Positions 14,894-22,910 of a DNA stretch of 26,660 nt are shown in pieces. Below the pieces are notes generated by a model. The model did no database searches. It saw only the letters and a list, made by a program, of their open reading frames with translations, and was not told the origin of the DNA. The stretch's first letter is position 1, and the number at the start of each line of letters is the position of its first letter. The stretch is from JAJTHJ01 sp046316025 (lineage in GTDB: Bacteria > Pseudomonadota > Gammaproteobacteria > Burkholderiales > Burkholderiaceae_F), in the NCBI GenBank assembly GCA_046316025.1, contig JBKCXU010000121.1:1-26660 (forward strand), in the 5' to 3' direction. Position numbers and translations under genes: made by a program.

Positions 14894-15466
14894 TCAGCTT
14901 CCTGCGCCGACAAAACCCGACTCCGTCAATGCCGCATCGAGCGCAATGTCGTGCGCCTGCGGCGCAATGCTCTTGACCCGCGCGCAGTCGAAGGCCACGC
15001 CGAGCGCAAACGGCCGCGGCGCCAGCACGGCCAATGTCCGGTCGTAATAGCCGCCGCCGTAGCCCAGCCGGTACTTCTTGCCGTCGATGCCCACGCAGGG
15101 TATCAGCAGCGCCTGCGGCCGCACGCGCTTGGCCGTGGCCGGGACAGCGATGTGGTGCGGGCCGGGCTGCATCCTGGCCGCCGGCGTCCAGGGGGCAAAG
15201 CGCAGCACGTCGCCTTCGATCACCGGCAGCGCCGCCACGCGCTGCGCGTCGGCGGCCAGCCATTGCGCGAGCATCGGCAGCAGATCCGGCTCGCCGCGCA
15301 CAGGCCAGAAGGCGGCTACACAGGTGTACGGCTGCGCCGCCAGCCAGCGCGCCACCTGCGCCGCCAGAACCTCCGTGCGTTGCCCGTGGTCTGACAACGC
15401 AAGCCGCGCCGCCAGCAGCCGCTGGCGCAGCGCGGCGCGCGCGCCCTTGGCCGCGCTCACCGCCAC
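14894..15466 (-). CDS. 5-formyltetrahydrofolate cyclo-ligase
   Basis: A 190-residue enzyme that uses ATP to convert 5-formyl-THF to 5,10-methenyl-THF, recycling a dead-end folate. The family signature GYGGGYYDRTL is near 133-143, with IPCVGIDGKKYRLG just before; the N-terminal basic helix KGARAALRQRLLAARLALSD is also typical. The start is GTG at 15466; a second in-frame GTG at 15460 has a better AGGTGG ribosome site, so the protein may be two residues shorter. It is divergent from the lytic transglycosylase with only about 21 bases between. It links loosely to metF through folate metabolism. E. coli names the enzyme fau (formerly ygfA). Confidence 0.95.
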   Translation of the reverse strand: MAVSAAKGARAALRQRLLAARLALSDHGQRTEVLAAQVARWLAAQPYTCVAAFWPVRGEPDLLPMLAQWLAADAQRVAALPVIEGDVLRFAPWTPAARMQPGPHHIAVPATAKRVRPQALLIPCVGIDGKKYRLGYGGGYYDRTLAVLAPRPFALGVAFDCARVKSIAPQAHDIALDAALTESGFVGAGS

Positions 15467-15487
15467 CTCGCGTGATAGATTGGATTC

Positions 15488-17509
15488 ATGCTCATTCGAC
15501 GACTTCCCGCCCTACTGCTGACCGCCGCGCTCGGCACGTTCGCCGCGCCGAGTCTGGCACAGCCCGCACGCGGGCCGCAGAAGGCCGCGGCCGCCGCGGC
15601 CAGCGACGAGACCTTCATGGCCGCGCGCGACGCGTACCGCGCCAACGACCGCGCCCGGCTCGACGCGCTCGCGCCCAAGACACGCGGCCATCCGCTCGCC
15701 GCGTACGTCGAGATGTGGCAGATCGCACTGCGGCTGCGCAATGGCGAACCGGCGCAGGTCGATGCCGCGGTGCGCGACTTCTTCGCCCGCCACCCGGACG
15801 CCTATGTTTCCGAGCGGCTGCGCCTCGAATGGCTGCTGGCGCGCGGCGCGCGCGGCGACTTTGCCGGCTACGAGCGCGACGCCGCGTTGCTGGTCTGGAA
15901 CCAGGACGACGCGCAGCTGCGCTGCTACCGCGCGCTGGCGCGCACCCTCGCCGGCGAACCCGATGCCGCCGCCGATGGGCGCCGCGTGCTGCTCGCCACT
16001 CGCGAAGGCGGCGGCGACGGCTGCCTGGCACTGACTGAGGCGCTGCTGCGCGACGGCCGCGTCGACGGCTGGGAGCGCGTGCGCGCGTTGACCGAACACG
16101 CGCAGTACGCCACCGCCAAGCGCGTGGCGGCGCTGACCCCCGGCGCCAACGCGGCGCAAGTGGCGCAGGCGATCGACAAGCCCACCGCCTGGCTCACCGC
16201 GCACGAGCGGCGCGTGACCGACGTGCAGCGCGAGCTGGCGATGGTCGCGCTGGCCCGCCTGGCGCGCGACGACCCGAAGGAAGCCGCCCGCTTTGCCGCG
16301 GCGCTGAACCTGCACTTCACGCCCGAACAGCGCGGCGTGGTCTGGGGGCGCATCGGCCACATGGCCGCGGTCAAGCTGATGCCCGAGGCGCTCGACTGGT
16401 ACCGCGCGGGCGGCCGCTTCGTGGGGATGGACGCCGCCCGCGCCGACGAAGTGCTGGAGTGGCAGGTGCGCGCCGCGCTGCGCGGCAACGCGCGCGGCCC
16501 GGACTGGGCGATGGTGCGCGAGACCATCGAGCGCATGCCCGCCGAGCAGCAGCGCGACGCCGCCTGGGTCTACTGGCGCGCCCGCGCGCTGGCCGCCGAA
16601 GGGCGCGGCGCCGACGCGGTGGACGCCTACCGCAGCATCGCCGGCCAGTTCAGCTTCTACGGCAAGCTCGCCGCCGAAGAACTGGGGCAGCCGATCGTGC
16701 TGCCGCCGCGCGCGGCACCGCCCGCCGCGGCCGTGGTGGCCGCCTTCGACGGCAACCCGGGTCTGGCGCGGGCGCTGAAGTTCTACGACCTCGACCTGCG
16801 CGGCGACGGCCACCGCGAGTGGAACTGGGTGATCCGCCAGGCCAACGACGGCCGCGGCATGACCGACCGCCAGTTGCTGGCGCTGGCCGAGTACGCGCGC
16901 AGCCAGGGCGTGCTCGACCGGATGATCTCGGTGTCCGACCGCACGCGCGAGGAGTTCGACTTCACGCAGCGCTTCCCGGCGCCCTACCGCGAGATCGTTG
17001 CCCGCAACGCGCAAGGCGTCGGGCTGGACGAGACCTTCGTCTACGGCCTGATCCGGCAGGAATCGCGTTTCATCACCGACGTGCGCTCCAGCGCCGGCGC
17101 GCAAGGGTTGATGCAGTTGATGCCGGCTACCGCCAGTTACGTGGCGCGCAAGACGGGTGTGCGCGACTACACCCCGGCGCGCATCGCCGACCCGGAGACC
17201 AACGTCAAGCTCGGCACCGCCTACCTGCGCATGGTGTTGGACGACCTGGACGGCCATCCGGCATTGGCGAGCGCCGCCTACAACGCCGGCCCCGGCCGCC
17301 CGCGCGCCTGGCGCGCCACGCTGCCGCGCGCGGTGGAAGGTGCCATCTTCGCCGAGACCATCCCCTTCAACGAGACGCGCGACTACGTCAAGAAGGTGAT
17401 GAGCAACAGCGTCTATTACGCCGCGCTCTTCGACACCCGCGCGCAGTCGCTCAAGGCGCGGCTGGGGACGGTGGCGCCCAGGGACGCGGGGACGACGGAG
17501 TTGCCGTGA
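15488..17509 (+). CDS. Soluble lytic murein transglycosylase
   Basis: A 673-residue periplasmic enzyme of the Slt70 family, which cleaves peptidoglycan to 1,6-anhydromuropeptides. A Sec signal peptide (MLIRRLPALLLTAALGTFAA, cut near PSLAQ) is followed by a long alpha-helical superhelix (about 40-440), then the goose-lysozyme-like catalytic domain. The catalytic Glu525 is in LIRQESRF, followed by SSAGAQGLMQLMPATA at 534-549, and later AYNAGPGR and ETRDYVKKVMSN. Length is close to E. coli Slt (645). The start at 15488 gives the signal peptide. It is divergent from the cyclo-ligase across a very short gap, so its promoter must lie partly inside that gene. Confidence 0.96.
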   Translation: MLIRRLPALLLTAALGTFAAPSLAQPARGPQKAAAAAASDETFMAARDAYRANDRARLDALAPKTRGHPLAAYVEMWQIALRLRNGEPAQVDAAVRDFFARHPDAYVSERLRLEWLLARGARGDFAGYERDAALLVWNQDDAQLRCYRALARTLAGEPDAAADGRRVLLATREGGGDGCLALTEALLRDGRVDGWERVRALTEHAQYATAKRVAALTPGANAAQVAQAIDKPTAWLTAHERRVTDVQRELAMVALARLARDDPKEAARFAAALNLHFTPEQRGVVWGRIGHMAAVKLMPEALDWYRAGGRFVGMDAARADEVLEWQVRAALRGNARGPDWAMVRETIERMPAEQQRDAAWVYWRARALAAEGRGADAVDAYRSIAGQFSFYGKLAAEELGQPIVLPPRAAPPAAAVVAAFDGNPGLARALKFYDLDLRGDGHREWNWVIRQANDGRGMTDRQLLALAEYARSQGVLDRMISVSDRTREEFDFTQRFPAPYREIVARNAQGVGLDETFVYGLIRQESRFITDVRSSAGAQGLMQLMPATASYVARKTGVRDYTPARIADPETNVKLGTAYLRMVLDDLDGHPALASAAYNAGPGRPRAWRATLPRAVEGAIFAETIPFNETRDYVKKVMSNSVYYAALFDTRAQSLKARLGTVAPRDAGTTELP

Positions 17510-17513
17510 GTGG

Positions 17514-17645
17514 CGATCGGCGATCGGTGATCGCCGACCCTTGTCACTCCGAGCGCAGCGAGGAATCCCGGCCGTGGTGCTCTGAGATTCCTCGCCTTCG
17601 GCTCGGAATTACAACGCACAAGCACCGATCACCGGTAGGCGACCG
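17514..17645. repeat. Nested palindromic repeat, family C
   Basis: The inner arms TGTCACTCCGAGCGCAGCGA followed by GGAATC (17542-17567), and GATTCCTCGCCTTCGGCTCG followed by GAATTACA (17585-17612), are inverted copies, differing mainly in the central loop bases. Outer arms GATCGGTGATCGCC (left, 17522-17535) and CGATCACCGG (right, about 17627) are also inverted. The CTCCGAGCGCAGCGAGGAAT core is a repeat I recall from many unrelated bacteria. It fills the whole gap between the transglycosylase and the SDR gene. Confidence 0.7.
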
Positions 17646-17649
17646 TCGA

Positions 17650-17655
17650 TAGAAT
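17650..17655 (+). promoter_or_regulatory. -10 box abutting the SDR start codon
   Basis: TAGAAT followed by GCCCGC lies only six bases before the ATG at 17662, with no Shine-Dalgarno sequence. The expected transcription start would be at or next to the ATG, implying a leaderless message. No good -35 is seen. Confidence 0.5.
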
Positions 17656-17661
17656 GCCCGC

Positions 17662-18612
17662 ATGAAGCACACCAACATCGTCGTCTTTGGCGGCTCGGGG
17701 TTTGTCGGCAGCGCCATCGTCGCCCGCCTGGTCGAGCGCGGCTGCCGCGTGCTGGTGCCGGCGCGCCGGCGCGACAAGGCCAAACACCTGATCCTGCTGC
17801 CCACCTGCGAAGTGGTGGACGCCGACATCCACGACGACGCCACGCTCGACAGCTTGCTCGCCGGGCGCGACGCCGCGATCAACCTGGTTGGCATCCTGCA
17901 CGGCAGCCAGGCCGACTTCACCCGCGCCCATGCCGAGTTGCCGCGCCGCATCGCCGCCGCCTGCGCGCGTGCCGGCGTCAAGCGGCTCGTGCACATGAGC
18001 GCGCTCGGCGCGGACGCCAACGGCCCGTCGATGTACCAGCGCAGTAAGGGCGCGGGCGAGGCGGCGGTGCGCGCCTCGGGACTGGCATGGACGATCCTGC
18101 AACCGTCGGTGATCTTTGGCGCGGGCGACCAGTTCCTGAACATGTTTGCCAAGCTGGCGCGCGTGGCACCGGTGCTGCCGATCGCCGGGGCGGACGTGAA
18201 GTTCCAGCCGATCTGGGTCGAAGACGTGGCCGCCGCCTTCGTCAACGCGCTGGACAACCCGGCCACGGTGGGCCAGTCCTACGAACTCGGCGGGCCCAAG
18301 GTCTACACGCTGCGCGAGCTGGTGCGCTTTGCCACGGCCGCCGCCGGCCACCCGCGACCGGTGGTCAATGTGCCCGCAGGCCTGGCCCGCGTGCAGGCGC
18401 GGCTTATGGAACTCGCCCCCGGCGAGCCACTGATGAGCCGCGACAACCTGGACTCGATGAAGCGCGACAACATCACTTCGACGCAACCGTTCACGCCCGC
18501 GCCGGAACTGGGCATAGCACTGTCGCCGATGGAGGCCGAGGCGCCGCAGTATCTGGCCGACATCCGCGCGCGCGACCGCTATGGCGCCTACCGGGCGCGC
18601 ACGCGGAGATAA
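17662..18612 (+). CDS. NDUFA9-like NAD(P)-binding SDR protein
   Basis: A 316-residue protein of the atypical extended short-chain dehydrogenase group (complex I NDUFA9 subunit family). The Rossmann motif VFGGSGFVGSAIV is at 8-20, and MYQRSKGAGE near 124-133 stands where YxxxK lies. VHMSALGA and WTILQPSVIFGAGDQFLN follow. Bacterial members bind NAD(P)(H), but their reaction is usually unknown; quinone- or ubiquinone-related roles have been suggested for relatives. The ATG at 17662 gives the exact Rossmann start. It is followed by a GST gene after six bases, so the two are likely co-transcribed. No signal peptide; cytoplasmic or membrane-associated. Confidence 0.88.
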   Translation: MKHTNIVVFGGSGFVGSAIVARLVERGCRVLVPARRRDKAKHLILLPTCEVVDADIHDDATLDSLLAGRDAAINLVGILHGSQADFTRAHAELPRRIAAACARAGVKRLVHMSALGADANGPSMYQRSKGAGEAAVRASGLAWTILQPSVIFGAGDQFLNMFAKLARVAPVLPIAGADVKFQPIWVEDVAAAFVNALDNPATVGQSYELGGPKVYTLRELVRFATAAAGHPRPVVNVPAGLARVQARLMELAPGEPLMSRDNLDSMKRDNITSTQPFTPAPELGIALSPMEAEAPQYLADIRARDRYGAYRARTRR

Positions 18613-18618
18613 GTCCCC

Positions 18619-19260
18619 ATGAAGCTCGTCATTGGCAACAAGAACTACTCGTCCTGGTCGCTGCGCCCCTGGCTGGCAATGAAGATGGCTGGGGTCGCCT
18701 TCGAAGAAGTACGCATCGTGCTCGACCGGCCCGACACCAAGCGCAACATCCGCGCCGTCTCGCCCAGCGGCAAGGTGCCCTGCCTCCTCGACGGCGACCT
18801 GACCGTCTGGGACTCGCTGGCGATCTGCGAGTACGTGAACGAGACCTACGCCGCCGGCCGCCTGTGGCCGGCCGAGCGCGGCGCCCGCGCCCGCGCCCGC
18901 GCGGTGAGCGCGGAGATGCACTCCGGCTTCACCGCGCTGCGCCTGCACATGCCGATGGACATCCGCAGCCGCCACCCCGAGCGCGGGGAGCAGGCGCAGG
19001 CGCGCGCCGAAGTCGCCGCCGACATCGAGCGCGTGTGCGCGATCTGGAGCGAGGCGCTCGCGCGCTCCGACGGGCCGTGGCTGTTTGGCGAGTTTTCCAT
19101 TGCCGACGCGATGTATGCGCCGGTGGTCACCCGCTTTGCCACTTACGGCGTGTCGCTCGCCGCACCACTGGCCGCCTACAGCGCGCAGTTGTTCGGCTGC
19201 GCGCCGATGCAGCAGTGGGTCGCCGCGGCGCGCGCGGAAAGCGAGACGATTGCTTGTTGA
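18619..19260 (+). CDS. Glutathione S-transferase family protein
   Basis: A 213-residue cytoplasmic protein. The N-terminal thioredoxin-like domain (1-80) has KNYSSWSLRPWLAM, in which a serine of NYSSWS would activate glutathione, and SGKVPCLLDGDLTVWDSLAI with the cis-Pro and the glutathione-contacting Asp-Ser. The C-terminal helical domain (about 90-205) has WLFGEFSIADAMYAPVVTRF, the N-capping motif. The set resembles YfcF-like bacterial GSTs, which act in detoxification or peroxide defence, but the substrate is unknown. The gene is six bases downstream of the SDR gene and 50 bases before the membrane TPR gene. Confidence 0.92.
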   Translation: MKLVIGNKNYSSWSLRPWLAMKMAGVAFEEVRIVLDRPDTKRNIRAVSPSGKVPCLLDGDLTVWDSLAICEYVNETYAAGRLWPAERGARARARAVSAEMHSGFTALRLHMPMDIRSRHPERGEQAQARAEVAADIERVCAIWSEALARSDGPWLFGEFSIADAMYAPVVTRFATYGVSLAAPLAAYSAQLFGCAPMQQWVAAARAESETIAC

Positions 19261-19310
19261 GTGACGTCGCTGCCGCGTCGTCGCCATCGCGTTCATCGGA
19301 GGGAACCAAA

Positions 19311-20063
19311 GTGCACATTCTTGGGCTTGGGCTGCATGTTCTGGTGGCGTTGTTCTTCGCGGTACATGTCGTCCGTACCGGACGCGAGATGTACTGGCTG
19401 CTGATTCTTTTCATGTTCCCCCTCCTCGGGAGCATCGTGTACTTTGTCGCCGTGTATTTGCCCGACTCGCGCTTAGAGCGCGGCGTCCGGCGCGCGGCCG
19501 TCGCGGCAGCACGCAGTCTGGATCCGGGCCGCGAACTGCGCGAGGCGCGGGAAGCCTTCGACCTGACGCCGACCGCGCAGAATCAGATGCGCTTGGCCGA
19601 TGCGCTGCTCAATGCCGGCGAAGCTGCAGCCGCCGTCGATCAGTACGAGGCTTGTCTGCGCGGGCCGTTCGCCAAGGACCTCGAGGTCCGCTTCGGCGCC
19701 GCCCGCGCGCACCTGCAAGCGGGCCATGCGGAGCGCGCGATCGACCTGCTGCAAGGGATTGCCGCCGAGCGGCGGGACTTCCGGCCGGAGCCGCTGGCTT
19801 TGGCGCTCGCGCAAGCCTACAGTGGGTTGGGCCGTGGCGACGAAGCGCGCCAGACCTATGCGGCAGCGGTGGAGCGCTTCAACAGCGTCGAAGCGCGGGT
19901 CGAATACGCGATCTGGGCTCTGCGCAACGGCGACGTCGCAACCGCGCAGCGTTTGCGAAGCGAGATCGAAGCCTCGGTCAAGCACTGGCAGCGTCACACG
20001 CGCGATCTGAACTCAGCCCTGCTCAAGAAGCTCAGCACCGCGTTTGCCGCCGCGGGGCGATAG
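19311..20063 (+). CDS. Membrane-anchored TPR protein with PLDc_N-like N-terminus
   Basis: A 250-residue inner-membrane protein of no named function. Residues 1-50 hold two hydrophobic segments: LGLGLHVLVALFFAVHVV and YWLLILFMFPLLGSIVYFVA. The second resembles the short PLDc_N module found in front of cardiolipin synthases. The rest (about 60-250) is helical with TPR repeats: QNQMRLADALLNAGEAAAAV, then VRFGAARAHLQAGHAERAID, then LALAQAYSGLGRGDEARQTY. The cytoplasmic face probably carries the TPRs. The start is GTG at 19311, seven bases after a strong GGAGGG site. It may belong to the SDR-GST transcript. Start choice is supported by the ribosome site and the hydrophobic N-terminus. Confidence 0.8.
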   Translation: MHILGLGLHVLVALFFAVHVVRTGREMYWLLILFMFPLLGSIVYFVAVYLPDSRLERGVRRAAVAAARSLDPGRELREAREAFDLTPTAQNQMRLADALLNAGEAAAAVDQYEACLRGPFAKDLEVRFGAARAHLQAGHAERAIDLLQGIAAERRDFRPEPLALALAQAYSGLGRGDEARQTYAAAVERFNSVEARVEYAIWALRNGDVATAQRLRSEIEASVKHWQRHTRDLNSALLKKLSTAFAAAGR

Positions 20064-20081
20064 CGACCGTCAAGAGTCGAA

Positions 20082-21314
20082 ATGCAGGTCTATCGCGTCG
20101 GCGGCTGCGTGCGCGACGCACTGCTCGGCCGCGCGGTGGCCGACCGCGACTGGGTGGTGGTCGGCGCCACGCCGCAGCAGATGATCGCGGCCGGCTACAA
20201 GCCGGTCGGGCGCGACTTTCCGGTGTTTCTGCACCCGGTCACGCACGAGGAATACGCGCTCGCCCGTACCGAACGCAAGACTGCGCCCGGCTACCACGGC
20301 TTTGCCTTCCATGCCGCGCCCGACGTGACGCTGGAAGACGATCTCGCGCGCCGCGACCTGACCATCAACGCCATCGCCCAGGCCGAAGACGGTGCGCTGA
20401 TCGACCCGCACGGCGGCGCCGCCGACTTGCAGGCCAGGGTGTTGCGCCACGTCGGCCCCGCGTTTGCCGAAGACCCGGTGCGCATCCTGCGGCTGGCGCG
20501 CTTTGCCGCGCGCTTTGCGGACTTCCACATCGCCGAAGAGACGCTGGCGCTGATGCGCGGCATGGTCGCCGCCGGCGAAGTCGATGCGCTGGTGCCCGAG
20601 CGCGTGTGGCAGGAACTCGCCCGCGGGCTGATGGAAGACCGGCCCGCGCGCATGTTCGAAACGCTGCGCGCCTGCGGCGCGCTGGCGCGCCTGCTGCCGG
20701 AGCTCGACCGGCTGTGGGGCGTGCCGCAACCGCCGCTGCATCACCCGGAGATCGACACCGGCGTGCACGTGATGATGGTGATCGACATGGCGGCGCGCTT
20801 GAACTTCGAGCTGCCCGTGCGCTGGGCCGCGCTGCTGCACGACCTGGGCAAGGGCACGACCGATCCCGCCATCTGGCCGTCGCACCGCGGGCACGAGGCG
20901 AAGTCGGTCGAACTCGCCGGCGCGGTCAGCGAGCGGCTGCGCGCCCCGGCCGACTGCCGCGACCTGGCGCTGCTGGTCGCGCGCGAGCACGGCCTGATCT
21001 ACAAGATCGACGAACTGCGCGCCGGCACCATCGTCGAGATCCTGGAGCGCAGCGACGCGCTGCGCCGGCCGCGCCGCTTTGCGCAACTGCTCGACGCCTG
21101 CGAGGCCGACACGCGCGGCCGCACCGGCTTCGAGGAGCGGCCCTTTACCGCGCGGGCGCGCTGGCAACAGGCAGTAGCGGCCGCAGGCGCCGTGGACGCC
21201 GGTGCCGTGGCCCAGCGCATCCGCGAGCACGGCGGCGACGGGCCAGCCATCGCGGCGGCGCTGCACCGGGCGCGCGCACAGGCGGTGCGCGCGGCGCTCG
21301 GCCTTGCGCATTGA
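20082..21314 (+). CDS. cca: Multifunctional CCA tRNA nucleotidyltransferase
   Basis: A 410-residue class II nucleotidyltransferase that adds or repairs the CCA 3' end of tRNAs using CTP and ATP. GGCVRDALLG is at 7-16 and the metal-binding DRD at 21-23; ARRDLTINAIA at 89-99 and FAEDPVRILRLARFAARF at 128-145 complete the head and neck. The C-terminal HD domain, characteristic of the gammaproteobacterial/betaproteobacterial multifunctional type with phosphatase and phosphodiesterase activity, has HHPEIDTGVHV and ALLHDLGKG (His253, Asp254). Length matches this type (about 410). ATG at 20082 gives MQVYRVGGCVRD. It is convergent with ppx. Confidence 0.97.
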   Translation: MQVYRVGGCVRDALLGRAVADRDWVVVGATPQQMIAAGYKPVGRDFPVFLHPVTHEEYALARTERKTAPGYHGFAFHAAPDVTLEDDLARRDLTINAIAQAEDGALIDPHGGAADLQARVLRHVGPAFAEDPVRILRLARFAARFADFHIAEETLALMRGMVAAGEVDALVPERVWQELARGLMEDRPARMFETLRACGALARLLPELDRLWGVPQPPLHHPEIDTGVHVMMVIDMAARLNFELPVRWAALLHDLGKGTTDPAIWPSHRGHEAKSVELAGAVSERLRAPADCRDLALLVAREHGLIYKIDELRAGTIVEILERSDALRRPRRFAQLLDACEADTRGRTGFEERPFTARARWQQAVAAAGAVDAGAVAQRIREHGGDGPAIAAALHRARAQAVRAALGLAH

Positions 21315-21333
21315 GCGCGCCGCCCATTTGCAA

Positions 21334-21359
21334 CGCGGGCCGACCTGATGCCGCCCGCG
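21334..21359. terminator. Stem-loop between convergent cca and ppx
   Basis: CGCGGGC (21334-21340) and GCCCGCG (21353-21359) form a 7-bp stem with a 12-base loop in the 52-base gap between the two convergent stop codons. No T-run is seen on either strand, so terminator function is uncertain. Confidence 0.35.
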
Positions 21360-21366
21360 ACCTCGG

Positions 21367-22830
21367 CTACAACGCCTTCAGCTGAAATCTCACCCCCACC
21401 CTGTCCCAATGCTGCGCCTCTTCTTGCAGCAGGTGGTCGGTCAGCGGGTGGCGGTCGCGCCAGGCGGCATCGAGCGCCAGTTCGATCACGCTCTTGCCGG
21501 CCTTGAGCGTCCACTGCGGCGCGACGGCGTCGCGCCGCGCGTGACAAAAAATCACCGCCAGCCGCAGCGCCAGCACCTTGGCCACGCGCTCGGGGTCGAC
21601 CAGGGCCTCGCCGAGCTTGCGCAGGTTGCCGCGCTGGCCGAGCACCAGCAGGGCAATGCGCTCCTGATCGGTGACGGAGAAGCCGGGCAGGTCGCCGTTG
21701 GCGATCAGATACGCGCCGTGCTTGTGGTGGTCGTTGTGGCTGACGGCAAAGCCCACTTCTTGCAAGGCGGCGGCCCAGGCCAGGCGCTTGACCATCTCGT
21801 CGCCGGCCTGCGGCGCCAGCGCGTCGAAGAAGCGGCGGGCCAGTGCGCCGACGCGCTCGGCCTGCGCCCGATCGACGCCATAGCGGGCTTGCAGGCGATC
21901 CACCGTGGCCTCGCGCACGTCGCGCCGCTCGCGCCGGCCGAGCAGGTCGTACAGCACGCCCACGCGCAGGCCGCCGGCGGCCGGCCGCATCTCGAGGATG
22001 CCGAGCGTCTCGAACACCGCGCACAGCACGGCCGTGCCGCCGGCGATCACCTGCTGCCGCTCGGGCTTCATGCCGGCAAAGCGGATGCGCTTGATTTCGC
22101 CGGCGCCGACGATGGCCTGCCGCAGCTTGAGCAGCGCTTCGCTGGTGATCACGCCGTCGGCCCAGCCTTCGGCGCGCAGGATGTCGATCGCCGCGCCGAC
22201 GGTGCCGCTGGAGCCGTAGGCCTCGTCCCAGTTGCGGCGCGAGAAGCCCGCCACCGCTTCTTCGATCTCCGCCGCGCAGCCGACCACGGCGCGCTTGAAA
22301 CTCGTGCGGTCGATCCGCCCGTCGGGAAAGTAGCGCAGCGTGGTGTTGACACAGCCGACCTTGAACGACTCGGCCTGCGCGGCGGCAAAGCCCTGGCCGA
22401 CGATCAGTTCCGTCGAGGCGCCGCCGATGTCCACCACCAGCCGCCGCGTGTCGGACTGCGGCAGCAGGTGCATGCAGCCTTCGAAGACCAGGCGCGCTTC
22501 CTCGCGCCCGGAGATGATTTCGATCGGGTAGCCGAGCGCGGCCTGCGCTTCGACCAGAAAGTCGTTGGAGTTGGTCGCCTGCCGCAGCGTCTGCGTGCCC
22601 ACGGCCCGCACCTGCGCCGGCGGGATGCCGCGCAGCCGCTCGTTCATCCGCGCCAGACAGTCGAGCGCGGTGTCGATCGCGCGGCGGGTCAGGCGGTTGT
22701 CGTCGGTGAGTCCGGCGGCCAGGCGGATCGTCTCTTTCCAGTAGCCGAGCCGTTCGATGTGGCTGCCGGCCACGCGGCCGATTTCGAGGCGAAAGCTGTT
22801 GGAGCCGAGATCGACGGCGGCGAGGTTCAT
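21367..22830 (-). CDS. ppx: Exopolyphosphatase (Ppx/GppA family)
   Basis: A 487-residue enzyme of the ASKHA fold that removes phosphate from the ends of polyphosphate (Ppx) or converts pppGpp to ppGpp (GppA). Phosphate-1 loop: VDLGSNSFRLEIGRVAGSHI near 6-25. Phosphate-2 loop: LVVDIGGASTELIVG near 130-144, and the base motif AYGSSGTVGA near 203-212. The C-terminal HD-like helical region (about 310-487) includes VSHNDHHKHGAYLI. Length is close to Ppx of other betaproteobacteria. Ppx versus GppA cannot be settled from sequence; ppx is the commoner annotation. The start at 22830 gives MNLAAVDLGSNS. It has no Shine-Dalgarno site and a -10 box just upstream. Confidence 0.9.
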   Translation of the reverse strand: MNLAAVDLGSNSFRLEIGRVAGSHIERLGYWKETIRLAAGLTDDNRLTRRAIDTALDCLARMNERLRGIPPAQVRAVGTQTLRQATNSNDFLVEAQAALGYPIEIISGREEARLVFEGCMHLLPQSDTRRLVVDIGGASTELIVGQGFAAAQAESFKVGCVNTTLRYFPDGRIDRTSFKRAVVGCAAEIEEAVAGFSRRNWDEAYGSSGTVGAAIDILRAEGWADGVITSEALLKLRQAIVGAGEIKRIRFAGMKPERQQVIAGGTAVLCAVFETLGILEMRPAAGGLRVGVLYDLLGRRERRDVREATVDRLQARYGVDRAQAERVGALARRFFDALAPQAGDEMVKRLAWAAALQEVGFAVSHNDHHKHGAYLIANGDLPGFSVTDQERIALLVLGQRGNLRKLGEALVDPERVAKVLALRLAVIFCHARRDAVAPQWTLKAGKSVIELALDAAWRDRHPLTDHLLQEEAQHWDRVGVRFQLKAL

Positions 22831-22839
22831 GACGCGCGC

Positions 22840-22845
22840 ATTCTA
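22840..22845 (-). promoter_or_regulatory. -10 box abutting the ppx start codon
   Basis: On the minus strand TAGAAT, then GCGCGCGTC, then the ppx ATG at 22830. The nine-base gap puts the expected transcription start within about three bases of the ATG, which suggests leaderless translation. Confidence 0.5.
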
Positions 22846-22910
22846 TGGGCGCCTACCCACTTCGGATTGATTTGACGCAGCGCAGGGCGCCGCGCTGTGG
22901 CGCCGGCACC

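Noticed and set aside
15512..17257. Long minus-strand reading frame opposite the lytic transglycosylase
   Set aside because: Shadow frame; no motifs, no ribosome site, and composition expected from the complement of high-GC codons.
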